Assembly: GCA_964653795.1 (NCBI GenBank)
Contig: CAZZHO010000001.1
Coordinates: forward strand, 23,660 to 87,659
Reading direction: 5' to 3'
Length of the DNA stretch: 64,000 nt
Origin: JAWPMT01 sp964653795
Lineage (GTDB): Bacteria > Bacteroidota > Bacteroidia > Cytophagales > Cyclobacteriaceae
The notes under the pieces are model-generated. The model did not search any database and had not been told where the DNA came from. It saw nothing but the letters and a program-made list of their open reading frames with translations. How positions within the stretch are numbered: the stretch's first letter is position 1; every line of letters starts with the position of its first letter. Both the position numbers and the translations under genes were made by a program. This document shows positions 8,837 through 17,938 of the stretch, in pieces.

Positions 8837-9352
8837 TCATTTTTGGACGAATAAAAGCACGACCTCTCCTTCTTCAGAAAGCCTGATATCTCTAACATGC
8901 TGCATTCCTAGCTTCTGCAATAGGGTTTTGGAAGCCTTATTATCTCTGGTGGTAATTGCTTTCAATTCTTTGATTTCAAATTCTTCAATCGCAGCGCGCT
9001 TCAATTCTCTAGCTGCTTCTAAGGCATAACCCGTACCTTCAAAAGCCGGAAGTAATGCAAAGCCAATGTCAATTCCTTCCAGTCCTTCACGGTCGTACAA
9101 TCCACAAACGCCCACTTTTAAATTGTCACTCTTTCTACGGATGGTGTAGTTGCCATACCCTAGTCGATCAAATTGCGGGATCATATTCTCCCTGATGTAT
9201 TGCCCAGCCGCGGTTGGAGATTTGATGTTTCTATCTCCGATATTTTGAAGCCATTTAGGAGAGTTGAAGAGTTGGAAAATGAATTCAGCATCTCCCTCCG
9301 AAGTAGGTGTCAATTGGAGTCTAGATGTTTCGAATGATTTCAACTGTAGCAT
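8837..9352 (-). CDS. GNAT family N-acetyltransferase (RimJ/RimL type)
   Basis: A 171-residue protein with the standard GNAT fold order: ETSRLQLTP start, YTIRRKSDNLKVGVCGL central strands, acetyl-CoA loop region (LLPAFEGTGYALEAARELK) and NKASKTLLQKLGM near the C-terminus. The RimJ/RimL subgroup acetylates N-terminal amines of ribosomal proteins or small molecules. The substrate here is unknown. It stands alone, 22 bases beyond the end of the SnoaL-like gene on the same strand, so it may be read through from that operon. Confidence 0.9.
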   Translation of the reverse strand: MLQLKSFETSRLQLTPTSEGDAEFIFQLFNSPKWLQNIGDRNIKSPTAAGQYIRENMIPQFDRLGYGNYTIRRKSDNLKVGVCGLYDREGLEGIDIGFALLPAFEGTGYALEAARELKRAAIEEFEIKELKAITTRDNKASKTLLQKLGMQHVRDIRLSEEGEVVLLFVQK

Positions 9353-9374
9353 CCTGACTCCAAAGATGACTTAA

Positions 9375-9728
9375 TCAGTAAAAGAATTGCTCTTTTATGA
9401 TTTTTCCGTTTTTGACTTGATAGACGATTATTTCCTCCAACTTGATCTCCTGTCCGTTCTGTAGAAGGAAATGAGCCTTCATACTGATGCTAAAATGATT
9501 CCCAATCACAATGGGGTTCGACACTTGCAGTTCCCTCCAGGTATCAATTCCAGCAACCAACTGCCTTTCTTTTTCGAGGAGCAATGCCAGGCCCTCCGTT
9601 TTTGGTTTTGGATGAGATGGAGGTTCCAGGCTTATGATTCCAGCATCAAATAACGTTTCTTGAGCTTCTACAAATTGCTTTTGCCGAAGTAATGAGACCA
9701 ATGTTTGGCTAATATTAAGAGTATCCAT
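9375..9728 (-). CDS. SnoaL-like (NTF2 fold) protein
   Basis: Small cytoplasmic protein of 117 residues from ATG 9728; an upstream in-frame TTG at 9743 is less likely. The layout suggests an NTF2/SnoaL-like cone fold: an N-terminal helix pair, a helix with KTEGLALLLEKERQL, then long strands ending in KLEEIIVYQVKNGKIIKEQFFY. Members range from isomerases to ligand-binding proteins, so no reaction is predicted. It follows the Crp-type regulator by 51 bases on the same strand and may be part of the regulator/kinase operon. Confidence 0.65.
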   Translation of the reverse strand: MDTLNISQTLVSLLRQKQFVEAQETLFDAGIISLEPPSHPKPKTEGLALLLEKERQLVAGIDTWRELQVSNPIVIGNHFSISMKAHFLLQNGQEIKLEEIIVYQVKNGKIIKEQFFY

Positions 9729-9779
9729 GCTTTTTGATGGCAAGGAAGAATTTCCACAAATGGAAAAACTTGCTGAATA

Positions 9780-10355
9780 TCAAGAAAAACCTTTAGTCTT
9801 TTGCTTAAGACGGCTGAGGGTCTCCTGGGAGATCCCTAGCATAGAGGCAATGTATTTTGATGGAACATCCAGAAATAAGCTTGGATTTCTTTCGAACAAG
9901 AGCCTGAATCTTTCTTCAGCTTTCAGATTCATCAATTCGTAATTCCTGAACTCCAAAGCCTCGATGGCCTTAGATAACAACATATTTTCAAAGTCCAGCC
10001 AGCACCTATGACGTTCACACAAACGAAAATGGCTGTCTCTTTTGATGAGATGAATGGTGGCATCTGTAAGTGCTTCTATCTGCCACCTGCTAGGTTGCTG
10101 ATGAACAAAGCTTGAGATGGCTGTGACGAATTTTCCTTTACCGGCGATTAGTAAGGTATTATCTTTTCCATTTTCTACTCGAAACATTCTCAGATAGCCC
10201 GATTCAATCAAAATCAGCTGCTTGGCTATCTCTCCAACTCTGGTAATGATGGATTTTCTTTTGAGATCAGTACGATGAAAGCATGAGGAAATTTCTGCCA
10301 ATTCGTGTTCTTCTGCCTTGACGTAATATGATATGGTTTCAGAAATAAAGCTCAT
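9780..10355 (-). CDS. Crp/Fnr family transcriptional regulator
   Basis: The 191-residue regulator has an N-terminal cyclic-nucleotide-binding-like beta-barrel (about 20-125). A C-terminal winged helix ends with the recognition motif IASMLGISQETLSRLKQK (about 168-185). No cysteine cluster for an Fnr iron-sulfur centre is seen, and the usual cAMP-binding Arg-Ser pair is not obvious, so the ligand is unknown. The start codon overlaps the stop of the upstream histidine kinase by four bases. This strongly suggests co-translation with the two-component pair. Confidence 0.85.
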   Translation of the reverse strand: MSFISETISYYVKAEEHELAEISSCFHRTDLKRKSIITRVGEIAKQLILIESGYLRMFRVENGKDNTLLIAGKGKFVTAISSFVHQQPSRWQIEALTDATIHLIKRDSHFRLCERHRCWLDFENMLLSKAIEALEFRNYELMNLKAEERFRLLFERNPSLFLDVPSKYIASMLGISQETLSRLKQKTKGFS

Positions 10356-11677
10356 AGAGCGCCTTCCTCTGATTTTGGTAACACGATCCTAAAACAGCTT
10401 AGGTCCTCTGGCGTCCTTAAATATCTCAACTGACCCCCATGGGCTTTTATGATCTTACGAGACAATGCAAGCCCAACACCAGATCCCGTTTCTTTGGTAG
10501 TGAAAAACGGTATAAAAATCTTATGAAGATTATCTGGTTTTACTCCGGGTCCATTATCCATGATGTCAATCACCACATCATGTTCATTTTCATAAACATC
10601 AATGGAAACGGACCCATCAGCCATGTTCGCTGTTGCTTCTTGTGCATTCAAAATCAAGTTGACTAAGACCTGCATTATTAACGCCTTATCGATCATTAAA
10701 TGGTCTTTAAAGCGATCTTCAATATTGATGTCACTAGCAGATTGAAGCTCCTTCAAAGAAATGATTTGATCCAATAATTCCTTTGATGTCTCTGAAGAAA
10801 TTCTGGGAGCGATAGGACGGTTGATTTTCCTGTAGGATTGCACAAATTCAAGCATTCCACCTGTTCTTTCTTCAATGGCCTTTAAGCTTTTTGCTACATT
10901 TTGCTGATCTCTCTTTTCTAGTGATTTGAGCTCGTTATTATCGATGAGCTTCTTATTCACTACTTGAACTAGCGAGAGGATGGGGGTGGAAGAGTTCATG
11001 ATCTCGTGAGTGAGCACACTCAGTAACTTTTGATAATTCTCTAGCTCGTACCCTTCTAATGTGTTGGCCACATCGGTCAAGGATACTAGTAAGTATTCGC
11101 GTTCTTCCTCTATGAACCTTTCCTTCTTTACCAGTAATTTTTTATTTCCAGATTCGATGATCTCTTCGGAGCTAGTACTAGCTATCGATTGAGAAATCAG
11201 TGGCCATGTAGCCTTGATTTTAGCGAGATTCGGGCCTTTTTGAGTACCAAGAATTTTTAAGAATGGACCATTGGCAAATACATTCTCTCCTTCATAATCA
11301 AAACAAGCTAACCCCAGAGGGATGTGTCCAATAAGCGTTTGAAGGAAAATTTGCTCCGATTGCTGCTCTTTTTTTATGGTTTCAAAAGCCTGGGTAATCT
11401 GATGATAAGCTTCTTTTAGTTCTTTGGAAGCGCTTGAGTTTTGATAGCTGCGGGCAAAGTCATGAAGCTTAACCGATTCAAGAAACCTGCTCCATTCTCT
11501 TTCTTGTTTCCTCAAAAACCAGTAGAGCTCGGCGATGGTAACGATCAGGAATAGACTGAATATGAAAGGCGTGACGATGAACTCCGTCCGCAGATAGCTG
11601 TAGCTAATTCCTAGTCCGAAAAACGCTAACAGTAGCACTCTTGCTATTACCTGAATGAAGCCTTTACTAGAGACCAT
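10352..11677 (-). CDS. Membrane histidine kinase of two-component module 1
   Basis: The 441-residue sensor kinase has two N-terminal helices (about 8-28 and 34-55) with almost no periplasmic loop. A PAS-like segment lies at about 110-200. The HisKA motif is THEIMNSSTPI with His224; ATP-binding boxes are Asn344, DNGPG at 374-378 and GSGVGL at 398-403. All catalytic boxes look intact, so it should phosphorylate the NtrC-type regulator upstream, whose 3' end it overlaps by 11 bases. The tiny loop suggests sensing within the membrane or cytoplasm. It is paralogous to the kinase at 29286. Confidence 0.9.
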   Translation of the reverse strand: MVSSKGFIQVIARVLLLAFFGLGISYSYLRTEFIVTPFIFSLFLIVTIAELYWFLRKQEREWSRFLESVKLHDFARSYQNSSASKELKEAYHQITQAFETIKKEQQSEQIFLQTLIGHIPLGLACFDYEGENVFANGPFLKILGTQKGPNLAKIKATWPLISQSIASTSSEEIIESGNKKLLVKKERFIEEEREYLLVSLTDVANTLEGYELENYQKLLSVLTHEIMNSSTPILSLVQVVNKKLIDNNELKSLEKRDQQNVAKSLKAIEERTGGMLEFVQSYRKINRPIAPRISSETSKELLDQIISLKELQSASDINIEDRFKDHLMIDKALIMQVLVNLILNAQEATANMADGSVSIDVYENEHDVVIDIMDNGPGVKPDNLHKIFIPFFTTKETGSGVGLALSRKIIKAHGGQLRYLRTPEDLSCFRIVLPKSEEGAL

Positions 11678-13043
11678 ATTTCTTTAGTTTTCGGTAAAGC
11701 GTATTGCGACCGATGCCCAATTCTTGGGCAGCTCGCGAAATGTTGCCACTGTGTCTTGCCAGGATCTCTTGGATCTTTTGCTTTTCAACGGAATAAAGGT
11801 TGTCATCGGAAACGGACTCATTTGGGATGATTCCGCCTTCGGATTTACCCATGATCACCATTTTCTCGATTGTGTTTTTTAGTTCCCTTACATTCCCGGG
11901 CCAATGGTGCTTTTTGAAACCCTTAATATCTTCTTTGTCCAACTTCACTTTTTTATGATAGCGTCTGTTGAACTCCTCTAGAAATAGTAGCGCTAAGGGC
12001 TTAATGTCTTCTGGTCGGTATCGTAGAGGAGGAATTTCGATGGTGATGGTATTCACTCTGTACAATAAATCCTGTCTGAATTTGGTCTCGTCTGCAAGCT
12101 CCTTTTCAGAAAAATGAGTGGTAGTAATTAATCTGATATCAACCGGTCTAGCACGATGCTCTCCGATACGGGTGATCATTCGATTTTGAAGAGCACTGAG
12201 TAGTTTGCTCTGAAGGGGCAGAGGGAGCTCCCCTATTTCATCAAGAAGAAGAGAGCCGAAATTGGCCATTTCCATCATGCCTATCCTGTCTTGTTGGGCG
12301 TCGGTAAATGAACCCTTTTTGTGGCCAAATAGCGTGGATTCAAAAAGGCTTGGTGTAATGGCTCCCAGATCAGCATGGATTAGAGGCTGGGTAAATCTTG
12401 ACGAACTCTGATGGATCAGTCTGGCCATTACTTCTTTACCCGAGCCATGTTCTCCGGTGATAAGAATAGAAGCATCAGTTCCAGCGGCTTTTTCTATTGT
12501 TTTTTGTAGTGTGGCCATGCTTTGTGACCTGCCGAAGACTACTGGACCTAGTTTGTTGAGCTCACCTGATAATAAGGTGTTTTGAGTATTCGCATCATTC
12601 AAGGCAGATGTAGTTGATGACATTTTCAATGCACTTTTTACAGTTGCCACCATTTTCTCGTTAGAGAATGGCTTTTCCAGAAAGTCATCAGCTCCTTGTT
12701 TCAGCGAGGCAACCGCTATGTTTAGAAACCCGTGGGCTGTGAGTATAATGATAAAAAGGTGAGGGTATTTCTCCTTGAGTTTTTTTATCCAGATCAGACC
12801 TTCTTTACCATCCTCATCACCTTTAGAAAAGTTGAGATCAAGAATCAAAACCTTGATGTCATGATGATCAATTAAGTCCTCAATTCTGTTGGGGTCGGTT
12901 GTGGTTCCTACTTCACCAAAATCATCCTCGAGGACCATTTGGATGGTATGGAGTAATATCGGGTCATCATCAGCTGCTAAAATTTCCACATAGGAAATAT
13001 ACTTATTTTGCTGTTCCACCTCGGAACAGTTGATTGTTCTCAT
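11667..13043 (-). CDS. NtrC-type sigma54 response regulator, module 1
   Basis: The 458 residues comprise a receiver domain (acidic DDD at 25-27, phosphoacceptor Asp69 in LILDLNF), an AAA+ domain with Walker A GEHGSGKE and Walker B LLLDEIGEL, and a Fis-type HTH (ISRAAQELGIGRNTLYRKLKKYGL-like end). The loop that contacts sigma54, normally GAFTGA, reads GSFTDA. The ATG at 13043 gives about 20 extra residues before the receiver fold; GTG at 12989 is an alternative. The gene is divergent from the FtsX-type permease at 13154, its most likely target. Paralogue of the regulator at 27921. Confidence 0.9.
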   Translation of the reverse strand: MRTINCSEVEQQNKYISYVEILAADDDPILLHTIQMVLEDDFGEVGTTTDPNRIEDLIDHHDIKVLILDLNFSKGDEDGKEGLIWIKKLKEKYPHLFIIILTAHGFLNIAVASLKQGADDFLEKPFSNEKMVATVKSALKMSSTTSALNDANTQNTLLSGELNKLGPVVFGRSQSMATLQKTIEKAAGTDASILITGEHGSGKEVMARLIHQSSSRFTQPLIHADLGAITPSLFESTLFGHKKGSFTDAQQDRIGMMEMANFGSLLLDEIGELPLPLQSKLLSALQNRMITRIGEHRARPVDIRLITTTHFSEKELADETKFRQDLLYRVNTITIEIPPLRYRPEDIKPLALLFLEEFNRRYHKKVKLDKEDIKGFKKHHWPGNVRELKNTIEKMVIMGKSEGGIIPNESVSDDNLYSVEKQKIQEILARHSGNISRAAQELGIGRNTLYRKLKKYGL

Positions 13044-13153
13044 TTGGTCAGAAATGACGTGTTTCAGTTTAATTTTTTGATTAAGTAGCTGATAGTCAGA
13101 TATATGTAGTTTATGGAGCAGAAATGGACATATAGAGTGAAAATTGGAATGAC

Positions 13154-15577
13154 ATGTTGAAGACTTACTTTATATCGATACTTCGGAATCTCTGGAAAAA
13201 CAGAGTGACCTCAGCCATTAACGTTTTGGCTTTGACGCTTGGTCTCAGTAGCGTAATGTTTCTGTTTATCTCAGAGACTTACGAGCGCAGCTTTGATACT
13301 CACCACGCCAAGGCAGATCAGATTTATCGAGTAAATACGACGATGAAGTATCCGAACCAGCTTTTCAAAGATGGCAACACACCATCTATGCTCGTCAAGG
13401 CCATGAGAAATGAGTTTGAGGAGTTGGAGGCTACGTTTCAGACCGTAGGCCCTAACGATGCTTTGGTTACAATTGATCCGGGCTCACAAAAAGCCAGGAC
13501 TTTCGAAGAGGATTTCAACATGTTCTACGCTGACAGTGTGTTCCTCAAATACATGGATTACGACTTTTTAGCAGGGAATCCTCGAAATGCGCTAGATACC
13601 AGGAATGCTATTGTACTCTCTACCAAGATGGTGGAGAAGTATTATCCTGATTTTGTAGGGCGTGAAATTGAGTTGTTAGGTACGGAAATTGGGCTATTCG
13701 ATTCGTTGAGGGTCTATGTAACTGGGGTTATTGACAATCCGCCTAGCAATAGCAACTTCCCTTTCCAGCTATTGGTCTCTAATGAGATCTACTATACCCT
13801 TAACGAGTGGGATCGAGACTATTGGGGGAATATATCAGCAGGTATGACTTTCGCTGTACTGCCAGCGGGGATGGATCCAAATCGTATAGAGGCACAGTTT
13901 CCCGATTTTGTACAGAAATATCGAAAAGGGGAAATGGCCAAAATTGTGAGTTATAGTCTCCTTAACCTGAAGGAGCTTCATAACAATACCAATTGGGGGT
14001 TTTTCAATGGTAACTACACCAATTCTCCCGCTATGACCATTGGGTTTTTGGCGGTAGGTCTATTCATTTTGATCTCAGCATGCATCAATTTCATAAATCT
14101 TCAGACCGCTCAGGCGGTAAACAGATCCAAAGAGGTAGGTATACGGAAAGTGATGGGAGGTAAGCGATTCCAGCTTGTGTTTCAGTTTCTGGTAGAGACT
14201 TTCATTCTCACATTTGTCGCTTTCATTTTCGCGCTTTGGATTACTGAGTTGGCATTAGATGGCTGGAATGGTCTGTTGACTGTGGTAAGAATGGATTTAC
14301 AGTTGACATGGTCCTCAGTGATCTTCGGATTGTTTGTGGTATTGCTGGTCACCATTCTCGCAGGTATCTATCCTGCTCTAAAGCTTTCCTCTTTCAATCC
14401 ATCAGAATCATTGAGAAGCGGTTTCTCACTGCTTAATGAGAAAAAAGGTAGTCTTAGTCTGAGACAAATATTAGTAGTTACTCAATTTGTCATTACCCAA
14501 ATCCTGATTATAGGTACTATTGTCATATCCCAACAGATGAGTTATTTCATTAACAAAGACATGGGATTCGATAAGGATGGAGTGATCACCGTCACTACTT
14601 ACAAACCAAATAGGCAGAAAGTCGATCGATTAGTACAAGGTATCATGGCAATGCCAGAGATACAGTCTTTCTCCATGACATCCGGCCCTCCCATGGATGG
14701 TCGATATTCCACAAGTTTTAGGGAAGTAGGACATGAGGACAAAGGAGATATTCAAACAAGAAATAAGTTCGTAGACCATCGCTATCTAGATAACTATAAG
14801 ATCAAGCTGGTAGCGGGAAGAAATTTCCGGTCGGATGAATATAATGACACAATCGATGCCTTTATTGTGAACGAAGCCTTGGTCAAACTACTAGAGGTAA
14901 GTAGTCCTGAGGAAGCAATTGGCAAGCAGATAAGGTGTTACGGTACCAGAGCTAATATTGTGGGAGTGATGCAAGACTATCATAGTGATAAGCTTGACAA
15001 GCCGATAGAGCCGATGGTATTGTTTCCTTGGCACAATCAGGTAAATGGTGCGGATCTGAGACTTTACCCAAATCAACTGGGGTCAGTACTTCCAAAGCTG
15101 AGATCTCTTTGGGCCGAAGTATTTCCGACACGTATTTTCGAATTCCAAACCATCGATGAATTTATGCTCAAGGCTTATCTGGTTGAGGAGGTAATGTTGA
15201 AGAGCATCAGGGTCTTCTCCATCATCGCCATATTGATTGGATGTCTGGGACTCTATGGGCTAGTTTCATTTATGGCCAACAGGAGGATCAAAGAAATCGG
15301 CGTTAGAAAGGTATTAGGAGCTTCTTTTGGTCAAATACTTTACAGTTTCTCTAAGAAGTTTTACATACTGACATTCATTGCTTTTGTGATAAGTGCGCCT
15401 GTTGCCTATAAAGCGATGGAGGTATGGTTAAGCAACTATGTGTATAGGATTCCTCTGGATTGGAAAGTATTCTCATTGGCACTCTTAATGACCTTGGTGC
15501 TAACAAGTATTACGGTCATCTACAAAGCGATTAAAACAGCCTTGATGAACCCCGCGGATACGCTGCAGTTCGAGTAG
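13154..15577 (+). CDS. FtsX/MacB-type ABC transporter permease (module 1)
   Basis: The 807 residues comprise two consecutive MacB/FtsX halves. Each has one N-side helix, a large periplasmic core and three C-side helices. Repeated signatures are NRSKEVGIRKVMGG in the first half and NRRIKEIGVRKVLGA in the second. No ATPase domain is fused and none is encoded in this window, so the nucleotide-binding partner must lie elsewhere. Such duplicated permeases are common in Bacteroidota and are presumed to work in mechanotransmission or efflux rather than bulk import. It is divergent from the regulator/kinase operon. Confidence 0.88.
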   Translation: MLKTYFISILRNLWKNRVTSAINVLALTLGLSSVMFLFISETYERSFDTHHAKADQIYRVNTTMKYPNQLFKDGNTPSMLVKAMRNEFEELEATFQTVGPNDALVTIDPGSQKARTFEEDFNMFYADSVFLKYMDYDFLAGNPRNALDTRNAIVLSTKMVEKYYPDFVGREIELLGTEIGLFDSLRVYVTGVIDNPPSNSNFPFQLLVSNEIYYTLNEWDRDYWGNISAGMTFAVLPAGMDPNRIEAQFPDFVQKYRKGEMAKIVSYSLLNLKELHNNTNWGFFNGNYTNSPAMTIGFLAVGLFILISACINFINLQTAQAVNRSKEVGIRKVMGGKRFQLVFQFLVETFILTFVAFIFALWITELALDGWNGLLTVVRMDLQLTWSSVIFGLFVVLLVTILAGIYPALKLSSFNPSESLRSGFSLLNEKKGSLSLRQILVVTQFVITQILIIGTIVISQQMSYFINKDMGFDKDGVITVTTYKPNRQKVDRLVQGIMAMPEIQSFSMTSGPPMDGRYSTSFREVGHEDKGDIQTRNKFVDHRYLDNYKIKLVAGRNFRSDEYNDTIDAFIVNEALVKLLEVSSPEEAIGKQIRCYGTRANIVGVMQDYHSDKLDKPIEPMVLFPWHNQVNGADLRLYPNQLGSVLPKLRSLWAEVFPTRIFEFQTIDEFMLKAYLVEEVMLKSIRVFSIIAILIGCLGLYGLVSFMANRRIKEIGVRKVLGASFGQILYSFSKKFYILTFIAFVISAPVAYKAMEVWLSNYVYRIPLDWKVFSLALLMTLVLTSITVIYKAIKTALMNPADTLQFE

Positions 15578-15797
15578 GTTGTGGGTTGAGTAAAGGGGTT
15601 GGTCAGTGGGTGGCTAATCCCTCGATTCTTATATCCTCTCGATAGTAGGAGATGGAGGTCGCAAGCATTTGAACTAGCTTATGGATGAGTACTAAACTAA
15701 TCGCAATCAGATAGCAAGCAGGACGAAGAGCGAAAAGTAGTATTAAAAAAAGTAGAGCCATGATTATGATGTTTGACTCTAGTTCGCAACTACTTCA

Positions 15798-15817
15798 AAA
15801 AGGGTTGCGTCCCTTTT
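15798..15817. terminator. Hairpin terminator candidate
   Basis: AAAAGGG and CCCTTTT form a seven-pair stem around a six-base loop. Read on the minus strand the stem ends in five T residues, so it would serve the lipoprotein gene ending at 15847. It could also stop rightward reading from the permease. Confidence 0.5.
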
Positions 15818-15846
15818 AGCTTATCAAAATTCTATTGGAATGCTGA

Positions 15847-16527
15847 CTAACTATTGCCGGAATGGAAGCCATGTTTGAACCAGCGGCTCTTTTTTGGAGA
15901 AGACCTGGAAAGTACACGATACTTATTGAGCACTTTGAGTGTGGCATTCTCTAAAAACTTATCAGAAAGGAAGCTGTCACCGAAAACACCGGAGGCGTAG
16001 CCTTGCCAAACATTTTTGCTGGCTTTTCTATCGTAAAAACTTATTAATACGGTGCCCTCGCGAAGCTTATATGACTTTAGGTCGTAGTTCTCTTTTCTAT
16101 GAACCGATGCGCCAATTAGAGGCTTTGATTCCGGTGAGGTCTCTATTAGGGATGCAGCCAATAGCTTAGAGGAAAATTTGTGAGTGATCCAGTTTTCAAA
16201 AATAGGTTGCTCATAGCCCTTCATTTCAAAATCATCATAGTAAAAACGATAGAGAACAATGAGGTCAGGTTTTTTCTCCTTTTTCTCATAACCCCATTTT
16301 TTAAGCTTATTATCTATGAAGTTTTCGATCAGGTGTCTTTGATTCTCCGTACCTTCAAAGGAGTTATCCACCACAAACTGATAGGAGTTGTAACTGCCAA
16401 ACCTGCCGGAAAAACTGTAGTCTGATTCAACTATTCGATCGTAGTGGTTTCCGCAGCCAATGAGACTGAATGCCGCAAAAAGAACAGAAGCAACTTTAAA
16501 AAGTGCGGTAGTTTTTTGACCCATCAT
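15847..16527 (-). CDS. DUF4136-type lipoprotein
   Basis: The 226-residue lipoprotein has lipobox LIGC and Cys25 predicted as the lipidated residue. The mature part follows the DUF4136 pattern: SDYSFSGRFGSYNSYQFV near the start, KKWGYEKKEKKPDLIVLYRFYYDDF in the middle and WQGYASGVFGD plus KVLNKYR near the end. It is a close paralogue of the lipoprotein at 41575, with the same order of blocks. DUF4136 proteins are small envelope lipoproteins of unknown role. A hairpin lies about 30 bases past the stop. Confidence 0.85.
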   Translation of the reverse strand: MMGQKTTALFKVASVLFAAFSLIGCGNHYDRIVESDYSFSGRFGSYNSYQFVVDNSFEGTENQRHLIENFIDNKLKKWGYEKKEKKPDLIVLYRFYYDDFEMKGYEQPIFENWITHKFSSKLLAASLIETSPESKPLIGASVHRKENYDLKSYKLREGTVLISFYDRKASKNVWQGYASGVFGDSFLSDKFLENATLKVLNKYRVLSRSSPKKSRWFKHGFHSGNS

Positions 16528-16589
16528 TCTAAGATAATCTAACCTCAGAACATCGCAAAAGAGAAGCCGTCTGTAGAGTAGTTGGAGGA

Positions 16590-17171
16590 TCAGTGGTTGT
16601 CTTTCAAAAGCCCTTTGGTCAGTTCATTGAGCTTTTCCACTTTTTCCTCAAAATCACCTTTTATAGTCTTTCTAAAATCATTTAGGTTTTTCACCAGGTC
16701 ATTCACATCTTCTGGTATCACCTCTTCAAAAAACTGTCTTAGGCGTTTGGCAGTAGTGGGGGACTGGCCATTAGTTGAAATAGCAATTTTGACGTTGCCT
16801 TTGGTCACTATTCCGCCCATATAAAAATCGCAGTAGGGCGGGTTGTCTGCCACATTCACAAGGGTGCCCTTTTCTCTGCACAGGTGATAGATTTCTTCGT
16901 TTAATTGCTCATTATCCGTAGAGGCGATTACGATATGAAACCCCTCAATATCTGAAGGTTCGAAGTGCTTCTCTTCGGTGGTTACATCACCTTTTGATGC
17001 TATTTCTAAAGTTCCCTCTCTGAAGAATGTAGCAACCAGTTTCACGTGCGCATCGGGGCTGGATTTCAAAAGAAATGTTAGTTTCTCTTCTGCTACGAAG
17101 CCTCCGCCCACGATGAGTACTTTGAGGTTACTCATTTTGAGAAAAACAGGATAAAGGTTGTTGCGTTCCAT
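16590..17171 (-). CDS. Met8-like precorrin-2 dehydrogenase / sirohydrochlorin ferrochelatase
   Basis: The 193-residue siroheme enzyme is equivalent to the N-terminal CysG part (Met8 type). A NAD-binding GGGFVAEEKLTFLL motif lies near residue 20 and SPDAHVKLVA follows. NVADNPPYCDFYMGGIVTKGNVKIAISTNGQSPTTAKRLRQ is the usual catalytic region in outline. It should oxidise precorrin-2 to sirohydrochlorin and insert iron. The start codon shares its A with the stop of cobA (TAATG), so the two are coupled. It completes siroheme supply for the sulfite reductase upstream. Confidence 0.9.
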   Translation of the reverse strand: MERNNLYPVFLKMSNLKVLIVGGGFVAEEKLTFLLKSSPDAHVKLVATFFREGTLEIASKGDVTTEEKHFEPSDIEGFHIVIASTDNEQLNEEIYHLCREKGTLVNVADNPPYCDFYMGGIVTKGNVKIAISTNGQSPTTAKRLRQFFEEVIPEDVNDLVKNLNDFRKTIKGDFEEKVEKLNELTKGLLKDNH

Positions 17172-17938
17172 TAGGCAATTTTCAAAGCATCGTTTTCAGC
17201 AAACAATGCTTGTAGCTGATACGAATGTCGTACAACTTCTCCAATTACAATCACGGCAGGATTGGAAAGTCCATCCTTGGCAACTTCCACCTCTATATTT
17301 TCAATGGTACCTGCTACGCTCCTTTCATTTTTCAAAGTAGCATTCTGTACGATCGCAATTGGAGTATCACACTTGCCGATGGATTTAAAAATCGAGACTA
17401 TAGAAGAGAGCTTTGACATTCCCATCAAGATCACCAAAGTAGCGCTGGTAGAGGCAGCTGTTTGGATATCTTGAGCCAAGGTACTTTCAGATGTGGTGCC
17501 GGTCAATATCCATACACTTTGTGATACATGCCGTTGAGTTACAGCAATTCCCAAAGAGGATGGTCCTGCCACTGAGGAGGTAATACCGGGGATCACTTCA
17601 ACCTCAATACCGAACGTTTTGGTGTGATCAATTTCTTCAGTACCGCGCCCAAAGACGAATGGGTCTCCGCCTTTTAGTCGTACTACATGACCATTTTGAA
17701 AAGCTTCTTTTACAATTAGCTCATTGATTTCCTCCTGAGAGTAGGCCTTGAAGCCCCTTCTTTTGCCAACGAATATTTTACGAGCAGACTTAGCATAATC
17801 AAGCAACTCAGGAGCCACAAGAGCATCAAATAAAACCACATCAGCAGCTTCAAGAGCTTTTATTCCCTTTAACGTTATGAGATCTGGATCACCTGGTCCA
17901 GCTCCAACCAATGTAAGTTTTGGATGAACCTTAGGCAT
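17171..17938 (-). CDS. cobA: Uroporphyrinogen-III C-methyltransferase
   Basis: The 255-residue SAM-dependent methyltransferase converts uroporphyrinogen III to precorrin-2. The sequence has the family signatures LVGAGPGDPDLITLKG at the start and RLKGGDPFVFGRGTEE near residue 90. It overlaps the end of the sulfite reductase gene by eight bases and the start of the Met8-like gene by one base. With that gene it provides the whole branch from uroporphyrinogen III to siroheme, as two proteins rather than one CysG fusion. Confidence 0.93.
   Translation of the reverse strand: MPKVHPKLTLVGAGPGDPDLITLKGIKALEAADVVLFDALVAPELLDYAKSARKIFVGKRRGFKAYSQEEINELIVKEAFQNGHVVRLKGGDPFVFGRGTEEIDHTKTFGIEVEVIPGITSSVAGPSSLGIAVTQRHVSQSVWILTGTTSESTLAQDIQTAASTSATLVILMGMSKLSSIVSIFKSIGKCDTPIAIVQNATLKNERSVAGTIENIEVEVAKDGLSNPAVIVIGEVVRHSYQLQALFAENDALKIA

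Noticed and set aside
13111..13130. Possible sigma54 promoter before the permease at 13154
   Set aside because: GG is followed at ten bases by TG rather than GC and the flanks do not fit the consensus, so I do not list it as a feature.
15578..15797. Possible small gene after the permease
   Set aside because: No frame of useful length with coding-like composition was found; only the hairpin at 15798 is kept.
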